Shown here one piece after another: positions 35,528-46,509 of a DNA stretch of 64,000 nucleotides. Origin of the DNA: Datura wrightii (taxonomy: Eukaryota > Streptophyta > Magnoliopsida > Solanales > Solanaceae); the NCBI GenBank assembly GCA_035772735.1, contig JASDFA010000007.1, forward strand, positions 35,866,501 to 35,930,500, read 5' to 3'. The position numbers and the translations under genes were made by a program. How positions within the stretch are numbered: the stretch's first letter is position 1; the number at the start of each line of letters is the position of its first letter. The notes under the pieces are model-generated. The model saw only the letters and a list, made by a program, of their open reading frames with translations, ran no database searches and was not told where the DNA came from.

Positions 35528-36944
35528 TGTTCGGCTGCTTTTGGGTATATAGCTACACGCAAGTGCACGTGGTCGAACAAGTAGTAAAGTGGCTGAAATA
35601 AGCCAAGTATCGATCCCACAGGGACTAGGCTAGGGTAACAATCTACTCAAGTGTCACTATACTTTAACTCTAAAAATGCAGACAACAGTGTGAAGAAGAG
35701 TTTGATATTTTGGTTTCTAATTTTATGCTAAGTCTACAATGAATATATAATTTGAGTCTGAACTATGAATATGAGCATGCTGAGGTTAAATGAACATGTA
35801 AAGAAACAAATTATCGATACAATTTGGTTAATCTTTCCTCCGGTTGCTAGTCCAGAATTATTTCCAATGGATTAAAACTCTCGTATTTAACCCAACTTAA
35901 GAATCATGAACAGTTCACCTACATTTCTGTGATAAAACGAAATTCATGTTCTAGCCATACAAAACCGATTCCTTAATAGACTAATACGACTTTCAGGTAT
36001 ATTTCTATCCTGAAGGTAAATCAATTCTCAATTTTCCCAAACTAAGAAAAGATCATATCCTATCAATTCACAACTTTCCAATTTCTTGTTCTCTCGAGTG
36101 AAACCGGACTTTTTAGATATACATTAACATTGGCCACACATTAATGCAGTAAGAACAAGAATTAATAGAACAACCATGGAAGAAAAGATGAAAAACCAAA
36201 TGATCAATAATTACATTGCAATACACTTGTTCTTAACCTCAGCAAGAAGAGGATTTAGCCACTCATTTGTGGATTAAACATCGTTAAATGAGTGTAAATC
36301 ATACAAGCAATTGAAATAAAGAAGAAGGAGATAAAGAAAAACCCTGAGATTTTCGTCCCCTCAACTGCCTGTAACCCACGTTCTTGCTCCACCGAGTCAG
36401 AATAATTAAAAATGAACCTAAGTGTTCTATTTATACTAGTGGAAATTTTTCCCGGAATAACAAGCAACGTGTCACGGAGTGCATCGCGGAGCACGGCCTC
36501 CGTGACATGCCACTGTCGCGGACCCTTACTGGAATTTGGTTGTCCAGGTATTAAAGCCCAACGTGGCACGGCGTGCAACGCGGGTGTAGGCCAACGTGCC
36601 ACAACCCCAACGCACACCTTCACTGGAATTTGGCAAAAATTCCATATCCAGGCAGAAGGCATCCGCGATGGTAGCGTGACACGGCTCCATTGCGGAGCCC
36701 CTTTAATTTGTGCCTTCGAGTGCTTTTTCCCTTGCTAGGGTCCGAGTCCAACCCCGATCTCTCCCAACATGCATTTTAGCTTCCCAAAATTATATTTCAC
36801 CTGCAAAACAAAGCTAATCATGTTGGTTAGTATAAATTCACATTTTATTACAAATCACATGAGAATGTATAAACATCGATAGATAAACAAGGTAAAAATG
36901 ACACATTTGAGTATAACTTGGGCATATAAATTTGCCCAAGATCA
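35528..36944 (-). repeat. Element C 3' LTR
   Basis: 1417 bp. Array at about 36467-36706, TATA box TATAAATA (minus) at 36428-36435, and the conserved GCAAGTGCACGTGGTCG block near 35560. Confidence 0.92.
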
Positions 36945-38168
36945 CTTACCCCACACTTAAATCCTTGTTCGTCCCCGAACAACAATCTTACACCTCATAC
37001 AATTTACACCCCATCCTGGCTACTTTGATTCCTCAATTCAAGCTACGGTTATACCGATTATTTAATACAACAAATCATCAAGAAAACATGCATGGTCTTA
37101 TCAATACAATGACCTTCAACACATTAAGACCTCCTAGACTCAAGAATCGACTGTCGATATTGGCAAACTCATGCAAATCAACAGATCAAGATATTCGACA
37201 CGAAATTTAATCTCTCATCAAGCATGTGCCCTCACAACTTAAGAGAATTTCCCCCTTTTTAATCACATGAACTCAAAAGATTACATGCAGGGGCATATAA
37301 ACACAATTTCACTCTCTCTCCCAAAAGAATTCACATGCATCAAGTCATGAACCATAGGCTTGCCTTTAGTGTATTACTCCACTAATATAAGGAAATGTGA
37401 TGTAAGATCACGTAGGACTTAACGGGTTGTAAGGTAAGCTACGGAACTAGTAAATATTGGGCTAACCAATAATAGCCACTAGCATCCTTAAGCGCTTTTC
37501 CAAAATATCCCATCAACCTCACGGGCGTTGTTTCTTCCTTCATCCTCCCATTCTTGAAGTCTGTCTTTATTTTGACCCATATCTTTGAGCACACTTGACT
37601 CAATAACAAAGATTATTCATACATCTTCATTATATTTAATTTATAATGAGTGCACCTTCAACCTTTTCTTTCCTTTCATCACTCTGCTTTTCTTTTCTTT
37701 TCACCATTCTCACTCTTTGACACTTTGGGAAAATTATTTTCTTTTCTTAAGCGCTTAAGAGGTTTGGATCAAATTCACGGATAATGAAAAGAAGGGGTTC
37801 AGCTCGGTTTACACCTTTTTGACAAAAGAAAAATAATAGGCTAAAGGCTCAATGGGCTAGCTAGTGTGTACATTCAAGGTGGGTACAATAATGAAAAAGA
37901 GAAACTTTCGGTTAAAACAAAGAAATGACTACATCCTTTCCTACAATACACGTCCTTCATTTCGTTTCATGCACACACCAGGCAAGTTCTAGACATTCCA
38001 TAATAGCATGGAATAAACAAAACCTCACCATACACTCATTGCACATGCTCAATTCAAAATTTAAAAGAACCGAAAAGAAACGCTGAGAAACCCAAAAATT
38101 TAAAAATTCATGAGAAAATTTTGAAAATATCGATCATTTCGATAAAGCAAAAATATGTACAAAGCCAG
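36945..38168 (-). other. Element C 3' untranslated region
   Basis: Polypurine tract (minus AAGTGTGGGGTAAG, 36945-36958) next to the LTR and the stem-loop TTGTTCGTCCCCGAACAA at 36965-36982. A perfect palindrome CTTAAGCGCTTAAG at 37746-37759 is conserved in D. No gene. Confidence 0.8.
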
Positions 38169-39620
38169 CTAACAACATTCAACAGCACACAACAGCTTCA
38201 CATTAATTACAATGCACAACATAACCATCACAATCACAGCGTAACAATTTTTCCACATGCACGACAACAGAACAGAAACATACATTAAAAACAATAGCAA
38301 CCAACACCTAACTACTCCCACCCCACACTTAAATCGAACACTGTCCCCAGTGTTCAGAAAAATTAGCATAGTACAAGAGTGGGTGGTGAAACTCCCTGAT
38401 CTATCAAAGTATTCCACTTCTTCATCAGGTGCTACTACCTCATCTCCCATGTTTGAATCGCCCCCATCGTCATCATCTGACTCCACATCGGAGTCTTCAT
38501 GATGTGTCTCCTCATTTGTGGGGACATCATCATCTGTGGGCTCCACAAAAGCTGGCCCAACTCGGCATAGAGCCCTGGCATTTTCATCAAAAGGGTAGTC
38601 TAGCTCGAGCTGCCACAACTCCTCTTCTATTACCGGCCTCCCGCCTATTCACAGCTGGAGCATCTGCATCCCGTACATGCGAGCCATGTACTGATCATCC
38701 CGAGCATGTCGCTCGGCTAGTGTCAGAACTGGCCCGTGAGTGGTGTCGGGTACCTTAGTTTTGGTGACATCTAAGGCCCGCCGCTACATCTGCGGGATGT
38801 AGTCAAGGGCCTTCTCTTCAATATCCAGGCCCCTCAGGAATGTGGTGAGTAATCCACCAAACCCGTACCGGTGACCTTGAAGCAAACGGGCTCTCTTCAT
38901 GGCGGAGATAATCACCGCCCCCGCGTTGATCTCCAGCCCTTTCATCAGGGCGTATACCAAGCATACACAATCCCGGGTTACATCTGTCATATGCACCCCC
39001 GGGATTAGGTAGGAACAAACAATCTTCAGCCATATCCTGGCTTCCCTGTTCATCTGTGAGTAGGGCAAGGTCTGATGGTAGCCCCTCTCCTTATGCATGC
39101 TCCACCGAGTTGTCGATCGGGTTCCACACAAAGTGCATCTGATGTCTGCATATGGTGGAGTGATATTCAGCTGTCGAAGCACATGGGCGTCTGTGTCCCG
39201 CGCCCCTAAGATGGCATTAAGGTGGTGGGGCTCAAAAGTGGCTATTTTCCCCCTTATCTTGATGGTGTGACTTCTGAGAGTCGGGTTCTAGTTGGCGTAG
39301 AATTCTCGAATAAAGTGCAAGTTGCATTCCTTGGGCTCCTCAAAGATGAAATTCAGCCCGGCTGCCTCGATCCTTTGGACAATCCTGGGAAACTCCTGTG
39401 CCAACGGTTCCCTATCAATGTGTTCTTTGGGGAAGTATTTGCTTTCCTTGTGCTTCGCGTACCATTTCTTCCCCTCCTCTGTCACCCATCTGGTTCCGTA
39501 TTGACGGCGTTGGCCGCGTGGAACCACTGGTGCTGCTGGGACTGCAGTTCCCAACCTAATTCTTTTTCTTCTAGCGCCTGATGTTGATGCGCCTTTTCCC
39601 TTGTCTTGCCTGCTTGCCAT
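38169..39620 (-). pseudogene. Element C ORF2 (putative plant transposon protein family)
   Basis: ATG at 39620 (MASRQDKGKG). The frame is unbroken by shifts but carries stops at 39288, 38784 and near 38650; each is a single-base change relative to D. Basic start (RKRIRLG, KK), then ECNLHFIREFYAN (about 39290-39340), a central domain with GYHQTLPYSQMNREARIW and GAVIISAMKRAR (about 38880-39080), ending in an acidic tail EDSDVESDDDD (about 38450-38510). The natural end is probably EYFD at 38403, where D has a stop. Here an arginine codon lets the frame run on to 38169. The role is unknown; the basic start and acidic tail would suit a nuclear or chromatin protein. Confidence 0.8.
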
Positions 39621-39625
39621 TGTTC

Positions 39626-40312
39626 CTGTCAAACCAAACAGACAAGTTCAATGTTAAGCCAATTAAAATTAGCTTCGACTAAGGTTGGGTTAAGCTAGGC
39701 TACCCCACACTTAGTCTTTAGCCAAAATCACAACATTACGGCAAGATCGTGCTTATTTCCACAAACAAACAACAAAACATAACAAATATGCTTAGTGCAT
39801 TCAGAGACTTCGACGGTATACATTCTATGTACAACTCAGACTTCGTATAGCTAGTCACAATAATAACCATCGATAATATTTCATCACGTAGCACTTAGCA
39901 AGGAGAACAAAGAAACAAGAAAAGAATTTATCTACATGAATCCCTATAATTCATCCCTTTCTTGCAATTTCCACAATTTCCTTAACTAGGAAATCCGTCG
40001 GTCTTTTATCATATTACAGTTAGCACAACAGACTCATCTCACCCAACATAAACAACCCAGCTAGAATTCCAAAGTTCAACTAAATTTTTCCGTTTCACAC
40101 TCAAATTCAAGCCCTAGCTATGATTTTCTCAAAAAATTCTATCCAGCTATGTAATTTTTGAGTTCATGCAATCGCAATGATTCTACGAACATCAATCAAC
40201 AATAACTCAATCGAATTTAAGCTTAATTTCTACTTAGGGCATGTTTTCTTCACTCCCTATGCTAAAAATCGAAAAAATAAGGTAAGAAATGAGATGGAGT
40301 TAACAAACATAC
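39626..40312 (-). other. Predicted 5'-leader intron of ORF2 (element C)
   Basis: Donor TTTACG/GTATGT at 40312, acceptor TTGACAG at 39626, 687 bp, then GAACA and ATG. Positionally equivalent to 54538-55240 in D. Confidence 0.55.
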
Positions 40313-40469
40313 CGTAAATTCGATGATATCGAAGAAAAGTTGATAAGATTGAACTCCTAGGTCGTGTCACGTTGGGGAAGGGGGGAATTTCGGGTTGTTC
40401 GTCGCGGAGGAGGTGAGGAATGGGAAAAAATGAGGGAAAATTGGGGTTAAAAGGGGGGTTTTTCACGCG

Positions 40470-40635
40470 GGTCACACCGGGTCGCCGGGTAATGCGGAGC
40501 ATGCCATCCGTGACACGGAGCCATCGCGTAGGTGTTCTGGAATTTTTAAAAATTTCAGAATTACCTTCAACGTGTCACGGAGGGTAACGCGGAGGCCCTC
40601 CTCCGTGACACGGAGCCATCGCGTAGACTCACTGT
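40470..40635 (-). repeat. Inverted-word array (dialect 1) upstream of ORF2 (element C)
   Basis: CCGTGACACGGAGCCATCGCGTAG, given here as overlapping words CCGTGACACGGAG and CCATCGCGTAG, occurs twice around ACGTGTCACGGAGG. The same words are in C's LTRs. The array precedes CT-rich leader sequence and the predicted intron. Confidence 0.8.
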
Positions 40636-40863
40636 TTTGCCACTTTTGATTATTTTTCATACCTCAATTTTTCCTTTGCGATTTTTTGCATATTTATCCT
40701 CCGTTGAACCTGAAATGCATCTCACAACAAGAAATTTATTGGAATTATAGGTTTCACTAAAAAATAAAAACAATTTAACAAATATAAAAATTTTGTTTTT
40801 GATTCTTTTTTTTTTCATTTTACTTTTTCTACGAAATCTATTCACATTTTACAAAGAAAATTT

Positions 40864-40914
40864 CACGGGTTGCCTCCCGTGCAATGCCTGGTTTACCGTC
40901 GCAACTCGACGTCC
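40864..40914 (-). other. Post-protease hairpin motif (element C)
   Basis: On the minus strand GTCGAGTTGCGACGGTAAAC is followed by a hairpin CACGGG, loop AGGCAA, CCCGTG (plus 40864-40881). Equivalent to 53890-53939 in D and 4931-4977 in B. Confidence 0.8.
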
Positions 40915-40986
40915 TTAAGCTCAGTCATCTTCTAGGGTAACAGACGTTTTCTCTCGACCATCGTCCTCACCCCAGTAATGCTTACA

Positions 40987-43316
40987 TCATTCAGGTGGTT
41001 TTCCCAATAACTCTCGTGACTCAACTATCTGTGCATCATCAGCTCGATCAATCACGTTGATCACTGAGAGTTCCTCGTACACAGCCGGGAGCTTGGTGTC
41101 CTTGTATACATCAAAAACTTCCACCTTGTCGTGTGCTCGCATGGTTAGCTGCCCTGCAGCTACATCAATCAGCGCTTTCTCGGTCGCCAAGAAAGGACGT
41201 CCCAAAATAAATGGGACTTCCGCGTCTGGCTCAAAATCCAGCACGATGAAATCTATCGGGAAGATAAGGGAGCCCACTTGCACCAGCACATCCTCCACAA
41301 TGCCATCAGGTCTAGCTAAGGACCGATCCGCTAGTTGCAAGATCACTGTTGTTGGTCTAGGACTTCCTAGACCCAACGTCTTGAATACCAATGACGGCAT
41401 CAAATTAATGCTCGCTCCCAAATCACATAATCCACGAGCTCGGATACTTTGCCCAATTGTAATTTGTATAGTAAAGCTCCCAGGGTCTTTGAGCTTTGTG
41501 GGCAACCGATTTTGTATCCGGGAAGTGCACTCCTCCGTGAGAGCCACCGTAGCATACTCAGTCAACCGACTTTTGTTCGCCACGATGTCCTTAATATACT
41601 TTGCGTACTTCGGCATCCCTGCAAAACATCAACAAGAGGTAAGTTAATATGTACCTATTTCAACACCTCCATGAATTTCTTGAAACACGCCTCCTCCTTG
41701 TGTTTCTTTAATCTTTGAGGGAACGGTGGTGGTGGTCTTTCTGCTTCAGCCTCCTTTTTCTTCCCCCTCTCATCACTTTGCTCCCTCTCAACTTCTGATG
41801 CTCCCGATTGTTGAGGTGGTATTTCTGGTTCCACCTCTTTAAGATGCGAACCACTCATTGTGGTCACCGCATTCACTTGCTTGGGGTTGGGATCCGTGTC
41901 GCTTGGGAGTCCTCCTCTAGGTCAGGTGTTTTGGGCTCCAGCAAATTGCCCAAATTGATACTCCAGTGCCTTAGTAGCTAACTGATTGTTCTTTACCTCG
42001 GCTGCCAATTTCACATAGTCAGCCTGCAATTGAGCTTGGTTAGCTATCATTGTCTTGAACATCTCCTCAATGCTGGGTGATGGTGGTGGAGGAGGTGCAT
42101 TGTTGTTTCTATATTGTGCCTGATAGTTCTGCTGCCCTCCTTGATTCCTCTGCGCCCCCTGACTCGAACTCTGCCCATGATGGTTGTTGCTACCCCAAGA
42201 GAAATTCGGGTGATTCCTCCAGTTGGAATTGTAGCTGTTGCCATACTGTAGGTGGTTGTTCCTCTATACATTTCCCCCAAAGTTCACCGAATCAGGATTT
42301 GCTCCACAACACTCAGCTGAGTGCTCACTACTCTCGCACACTTCACACCAAATTTGTTGCACTACATTCACTGGGGCTTGAGTCTGGTTCATTGTCATGT
42401 TACTGAAGTGGGTGTTGAGTTGATTCCGTAAAGCAGCTATCTGTGCAGCAATAGCTGTAAAACCATCCACTTCTAGGACTCCTGCTGCTTTCCTTGTTCC
42501 TCCTCTTGACGAATCAGCATTCCACTCCGGATTTCCCTGCGAAATACGATTTAACAAGGTATACAACTCCTCATAAGTTTTCTCCAATGCTTGTCCCCCA
42601 GCTGCTGAGTCTAGCAAGATCTTTGTGTAGGGTTCCAAACCCTCTATAAATTTTGCACCAGCACATCATTGGATTGGTGATGATGAGGACAATCCCGCAA
42701 CATAGACTTGAATCTCTCCCAAGCCTGATACAGATTCTCTCCCTCTCTGTTTAAAACTTAGAATTTGACTTCTTAGTCTTGCTATTTTACCGGATGGAAA
42801 AAATCGTATCAAGAATTTCCTTGCAAGATCATCCCACGTAGTAATAGAATTAGGTGGCTCAGCTTTCAACCACCTCTTGGCTTCTCCCAAAAGTGAAAAT
42901 GGGAACAATGTAAGCCTGACATAATCTGATGACACTCCAGTGGGGATGTAAGTGTCACTTATCTCCATAAAATTTTGGAGATGCTGCTGTGGATCCTCAT
43001 GAGGGAGACCTGTGAACTGCCCGCTGGTGTGCAACAATTGCACCATGTTTTGTTTGAGCTCGAACCTCCCTCCTGGCTCAGGTTTGCGGATGCTAGATGT
43101 GACGTTGTTAGCATGTGGGATTTCCACCTCGCGAACCAGCCTAGCTGCCATTTCCTCAGGCACTAACATTGCCCTTACAACTGGTGGATTCTGTTGTTGC
43201 TCCATGATTGTTCGTCTGAGCAACTGTAGCTTTTTCTCTAGAGCTTCTCTCCTTTGATGATGAAATTGTCTTTCAGGCTCTAAATATGAGTCCACCAGCT
43301 CCTTGTCTCTTGCCAG
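40987..43316 (-). pseudogene. gag-pro: Element C gag-protease (Athila-like)
   Basis: Coding similarity with D begins at the CTG at 43316, right after an in-frame TGA shared by both elements. There is no upstream ATG; the first ATG begins MEQQQNPP. Gag core: RLTLFPFSLLGEAKRW and FLIRFFPSG (about 42780-42920), a frameshift near 42740, then CEVCESSEHSAECC knuckle (about 42310-42360), proline-rich linker and SIEEMFKTMIANQAQLQADY coiled region. A TAG at 41655 separates gag from protease, at exactly the place where D has TAG. The protease (41616-40987) has the active-site motif CDLGAS and the conserved PFILGRPFLAT. Another stop lies near 41924. Gag builds the particle and the protease processes it. 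Confidence 0.88.
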
Positions 43317-43420
43317 TGTTCAACAGAGATTAGTATCTGTAAAATACAGGCTAAGACCAACTTGTCAACACTAAGAAGAAATAGTAAACTAACACTTAAG
43401 AAAAATTTACCAATTGCCAG

Positions 43421-43438
43421 TCCCTGGCAACGGCGCCA
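43421..43438 (-). other. Primer binding site of element C (tRNA-Asp type)
   Basis: The minus strand reads TGGCGCCGTTGCCAGGGA, six bases from the LTR edge, matching the plant tRNA-Asp 3' end in all but about one base. Confidence 0.88.
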
Positions 43439-43444
43439 AAAACT

Positions 43445-44861
43445 TGTTCGGCTACTTTTGGGTAAATAGCTACACGCAAGTGCACGTGGTCGAACAAGTA
43501 GTAAAGTGTCTTAAATAAGCCAAGTATCGATCCCACAGGGACTGGGCTAGGGTAACAATCTACTCAAGTGTCACTATACTTTAACTCTAAAAATGCAGAC
43601 AACAGTGTGAAGAAGAATTTGATATTTTGGTTTCTAATTTTATGCGAAGTCTACAATGAATATATAATTTGAGTCTGAACTATGAATATGAGCATGCTGA
43701 GGTTAAATGAACATGTAAAGAAACAAATTATCGATACAATTTGGTTAATCTTTGCTCCGGTTGCTAGTCCAGAATTATTGCCAATGGATTAAAACTCTCG
43801 TATTTAACCCAACTTAAGAATCATGAACCGTTCCCTTACATTTCTATGATAAAACGAAATTCATGTTCTAGCCATACAAAATCCATTCCTTAATAGACTA
43901 ATACGACTTTCAGGTATGTTTCTATCCTGAAGGTAAATCAATTCTCCATTTTCCCAAACTAAGAAAAGATCATATCCTATCAATTCACAACTTTCCAATT
44001 TCTTACTCTCTCTAGTGAAACCGGACTTTTTAGATATACTTTAACATTGGCCACACATTAATGCAGTAAGAACAAGAATTAATAGAACAACCATGGAAGA
44101 AAAGATGAAAAACCAAATGATCAATAATTACATTGCAATACAGTTGTTCTTAACCTCAGCACGAAGAGGATTTAGCCACTCATTTGTGGATTAAACATCG
44201 TTAAATGAGTGTAAATCGTACGAACAATTGAAATAAAGAAGAAGGAGATAGAGAAAAACCCTGAGATTTTCGTCCCCTCAACTGCCCGTAACCCACATTC
44301 TTGCTCCACCAAGTCAGAATAATTAAAAATGAACCTAAGTGTTCTATTTATACTAGTGGGAATTTTTCCCGGAATAACAAGAAACGTGTCACGGAGTGCA
44401 TCACGGAGCACTGCCTCTGTGACACGCCACTGTCGCAGACCCTTACTGGAATTTGGTTGTCCAGGTATTAAGGCCCAACGTGGCACGACGTGCAACGCGG
44501 GGCTAGGCCAACGTGCCACGGCCCCAACGTGCACCTTCACTGGAATTTGGCAAAAATTCCATATCCAAGCAGAAGGCATCCGCGATGGTAGCGTGACACG
44601 GCTCCATCACGGAGCCCCTTTAATTTGTGCCTTCAAGTGCTTTTTCCCTTGCTAGCGTCCGAGTCCAACCCCGATCTCTCCCAACATGCATTTTAGCTTT
44701 CCAAAATTATATTTCACCTGCAAAACGACGCTAATCATGTTGGTTAGTATAAATTCACATTTTATTACAATTCACATGAGAATGTATAAACATCGATAGA
44801 TAAACAAGGTAAAAATGACACATTTGAGTATCACTTGGGCATATAAATTTGCCCAAGATCA
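43445..44861 (-). repeat. Element C 5' LTR
   Basis: 1417 bp, array at about 44385-44620 and TATA box (minus) at 44345-44352. It differs from the 3' LTR at about 57 positions by eye. Confidence 0.92.
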
Positions 44862-45733
44862 AGGTCCCAACATACCTACAGTGGCACGTGGTTTATGAGA
44901 TCCGGGGAAGAACCTAGGCCTCGAACCAACTCAGTGTTCGATACTACTCCCAAAACGTATATAGTGCTCATAGTATAACATACATGAATTCATGGGCTAC
45001 ATAAATCATGATACTCATAAGCATGCTTGTACATACGCGATCTAGCCATGACATAAGGCCTGTGAGTCGGCCAAAAACATAATTCATGATTCATAAGGTT
45101 CATACATACTTAAAGATCATGCATATAGTTTGAATTTCATAAAATCGTAATGGGTAGCATAATAAGTTCATAATTTAAATCATAATTCATGATGGGCTTA
45201 GAAATATCATCAATGGATAAGTAGATCATAAATCAATTCATCATGGGGCATGCATGATTAGGCTTAAATACATAGAACTTCCACATCAATAATATAATAA
45301 TTAATTTATATCACAAAAGTTGATTAAAACACATAGATTATGATGAGGTTTCAAATTCACATAAACCATAATCAAATCATTAGATTTTAAGTAAATCAAA
45401 TTCAAAAACCCATGAGTTTTTAATGAAACTTCTGTAAAAATCATAGAGGAGGGGCATGGGTGTGGAAGAAATCACCCATTGAGAACCCTACATACCTGGG
45501 ATTACTAGTTCTTAAACTCTCTTGATAACCCAAGAAGAAATTGCAATGAATTGATGAATGCTAAGCTTGAATCACTCCCTCAATTCCCCTACCTTTAATG
45601 CATGAATGAATTAAGTGAAAACTGAACTTAACCCCTTTAAATTTCCCCATTCATAACCCAAAACGTCGTAGTTTAGGCCTTAGGATCTTAGGAATTTATG
45701 AAAAAGCCCCTACTAAATCGCAGGAGAATAACT

Positions 45734-46190
45734 GTCAGGTGACCCTAACGGGTGACCTAACAACTCGTTACGTGCCCAAACGATTCGTCACTTGGCTCGT
45801 CGAGTACACTGCTTGCCAAACTCCTGGGGCTCATGAAGACGGACATAACGACTCGTTAGTGGTGACCACGACCCGTGGTCACCAATTACCAAGTAAACTG
45901 CCTCCCTTATACCAATTTACTTGAATTCCACCCCAACGACTCATACCACGACTTGTTGACTGACATGACTGTCATGGACTCCTCCCGTTAAGTACACTAG
46001 TGGGCCTCTTCAAATTTTCACACACCCTTACCCCGCGGTTGACTTAACTACTCGTGGTGACTGACCACGAGTCGTTCCCTCACCCATAGGGAACCCTTAT
46101 CCTCCAACTCCCTTCTCTTCACTAGCCTTCCCCTCGAGCTACCTGATGACTCGTGGACTGATCTCATGAGCCATTCAATGACTCGTTCTG
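45734..46190 (-). repeat. Inverted-word array (dialect 2) in E LTR
   Basis: ACGACTCGTTA, CCACGAGTCGT, ACTCGTGGTGAC, GGGTGACC and related words on both strands. F's LTR has the equivalent array at 60905-61255, and B uses related CGACTCGT words. Confidence 0.78.
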
Positions 46191-46265
46191 TGCCTGCATC
46201 TCAGATTTTTAGTTTTTTCCCATTTCGACTACTGGATCTTATCTTTGAGTTCTCGCAGAATAACA

Positions 46266-46301
46266 ATATCTACCCCTTGGGAACATTCATCCATGAATGT
46301 T
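46266..46301 (-). other. Polypurine tract and stem-loop of element E
   Basis: On the minus strand AAGGGGTAGATAT (46266-46278) abuts the LTR. It is preceded by the near-palindrome AACATTCATCCATGAATGTT (46282-46301). Confidence 0.75.
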
Positions 46302-46509
46302 AGAAACAAGTAGGAAACAGAAACATACAGTTATCATACTCAAATACTGATCATTTTAACCGAAATCTAACGGAATGACTACCTTTGGGAAGAGCTACAT
46401 AGCTTAACCGAATTCAGACATCACATACATCTATCATAACATAAATAAAACTTGCACAGATGAACTGAACATGGAAACTCATTAGAGAATTAGGGCAAAA
46501 ACTGATACC

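Larger units (their letters stand above)
35528..44861 (-). mobile_element. Element C: complete Athila-like element without pol
   Basis: 9334 bp, both LTRs 1417 bp (TGTTCGG to GATCA on the plus strand), flanked by a perfect AGGTC duplication (35523-35527 and 44862-44866). In element order: 5' LTR, tRNA-Asp-type primer site, gag-protease, hairpin motif, inverted-word array, predicted intron, ORF2, 3' region with stem-loop and polypurine tract, 3' LTR. No RT, RNase H or integrase is found, so it must have moved with enzymes supplied by another element. The LTRs differ at roughly 4% by eye. Confidence 0.92.
34664..46265 (-). repeat. Element E 3' LTR, split by element C
   Basis: On the plus strand it begins TGTCACGATCC and ends GCAGAATAACA, about 2.26 kb once element C (35528-44861 plus one target duplication) is removed. 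Its reverse complement begins TGTTATTCTG and ends GATCGTGACA. It holds an array (45734-46190) and the CAGTAC/GTACTG hairpin (35121-35139). Part of it aligns to F's LTR (60840-62353) in opposite orientation. CATTC precedes it, but the other flank is outside the window. Confidence 0.85.

Noticed and set aside
36412..36738. 108-codon plus-strand ORF starting MNLSVLFILV, resembling a signal peptide; also at 1506 and 44329
   Set aside because: It lies in LTRs of the C family on the antisense strand over the TATA box and array. The hydrophobic start is the AT-rich TATA region.
41057..41647. 196-codon plus-strand ORF opposite the protease of C
   Set aside because: It is an antisense shadow of the conserved protease frame; a similar shadow appears opposite D's protease.
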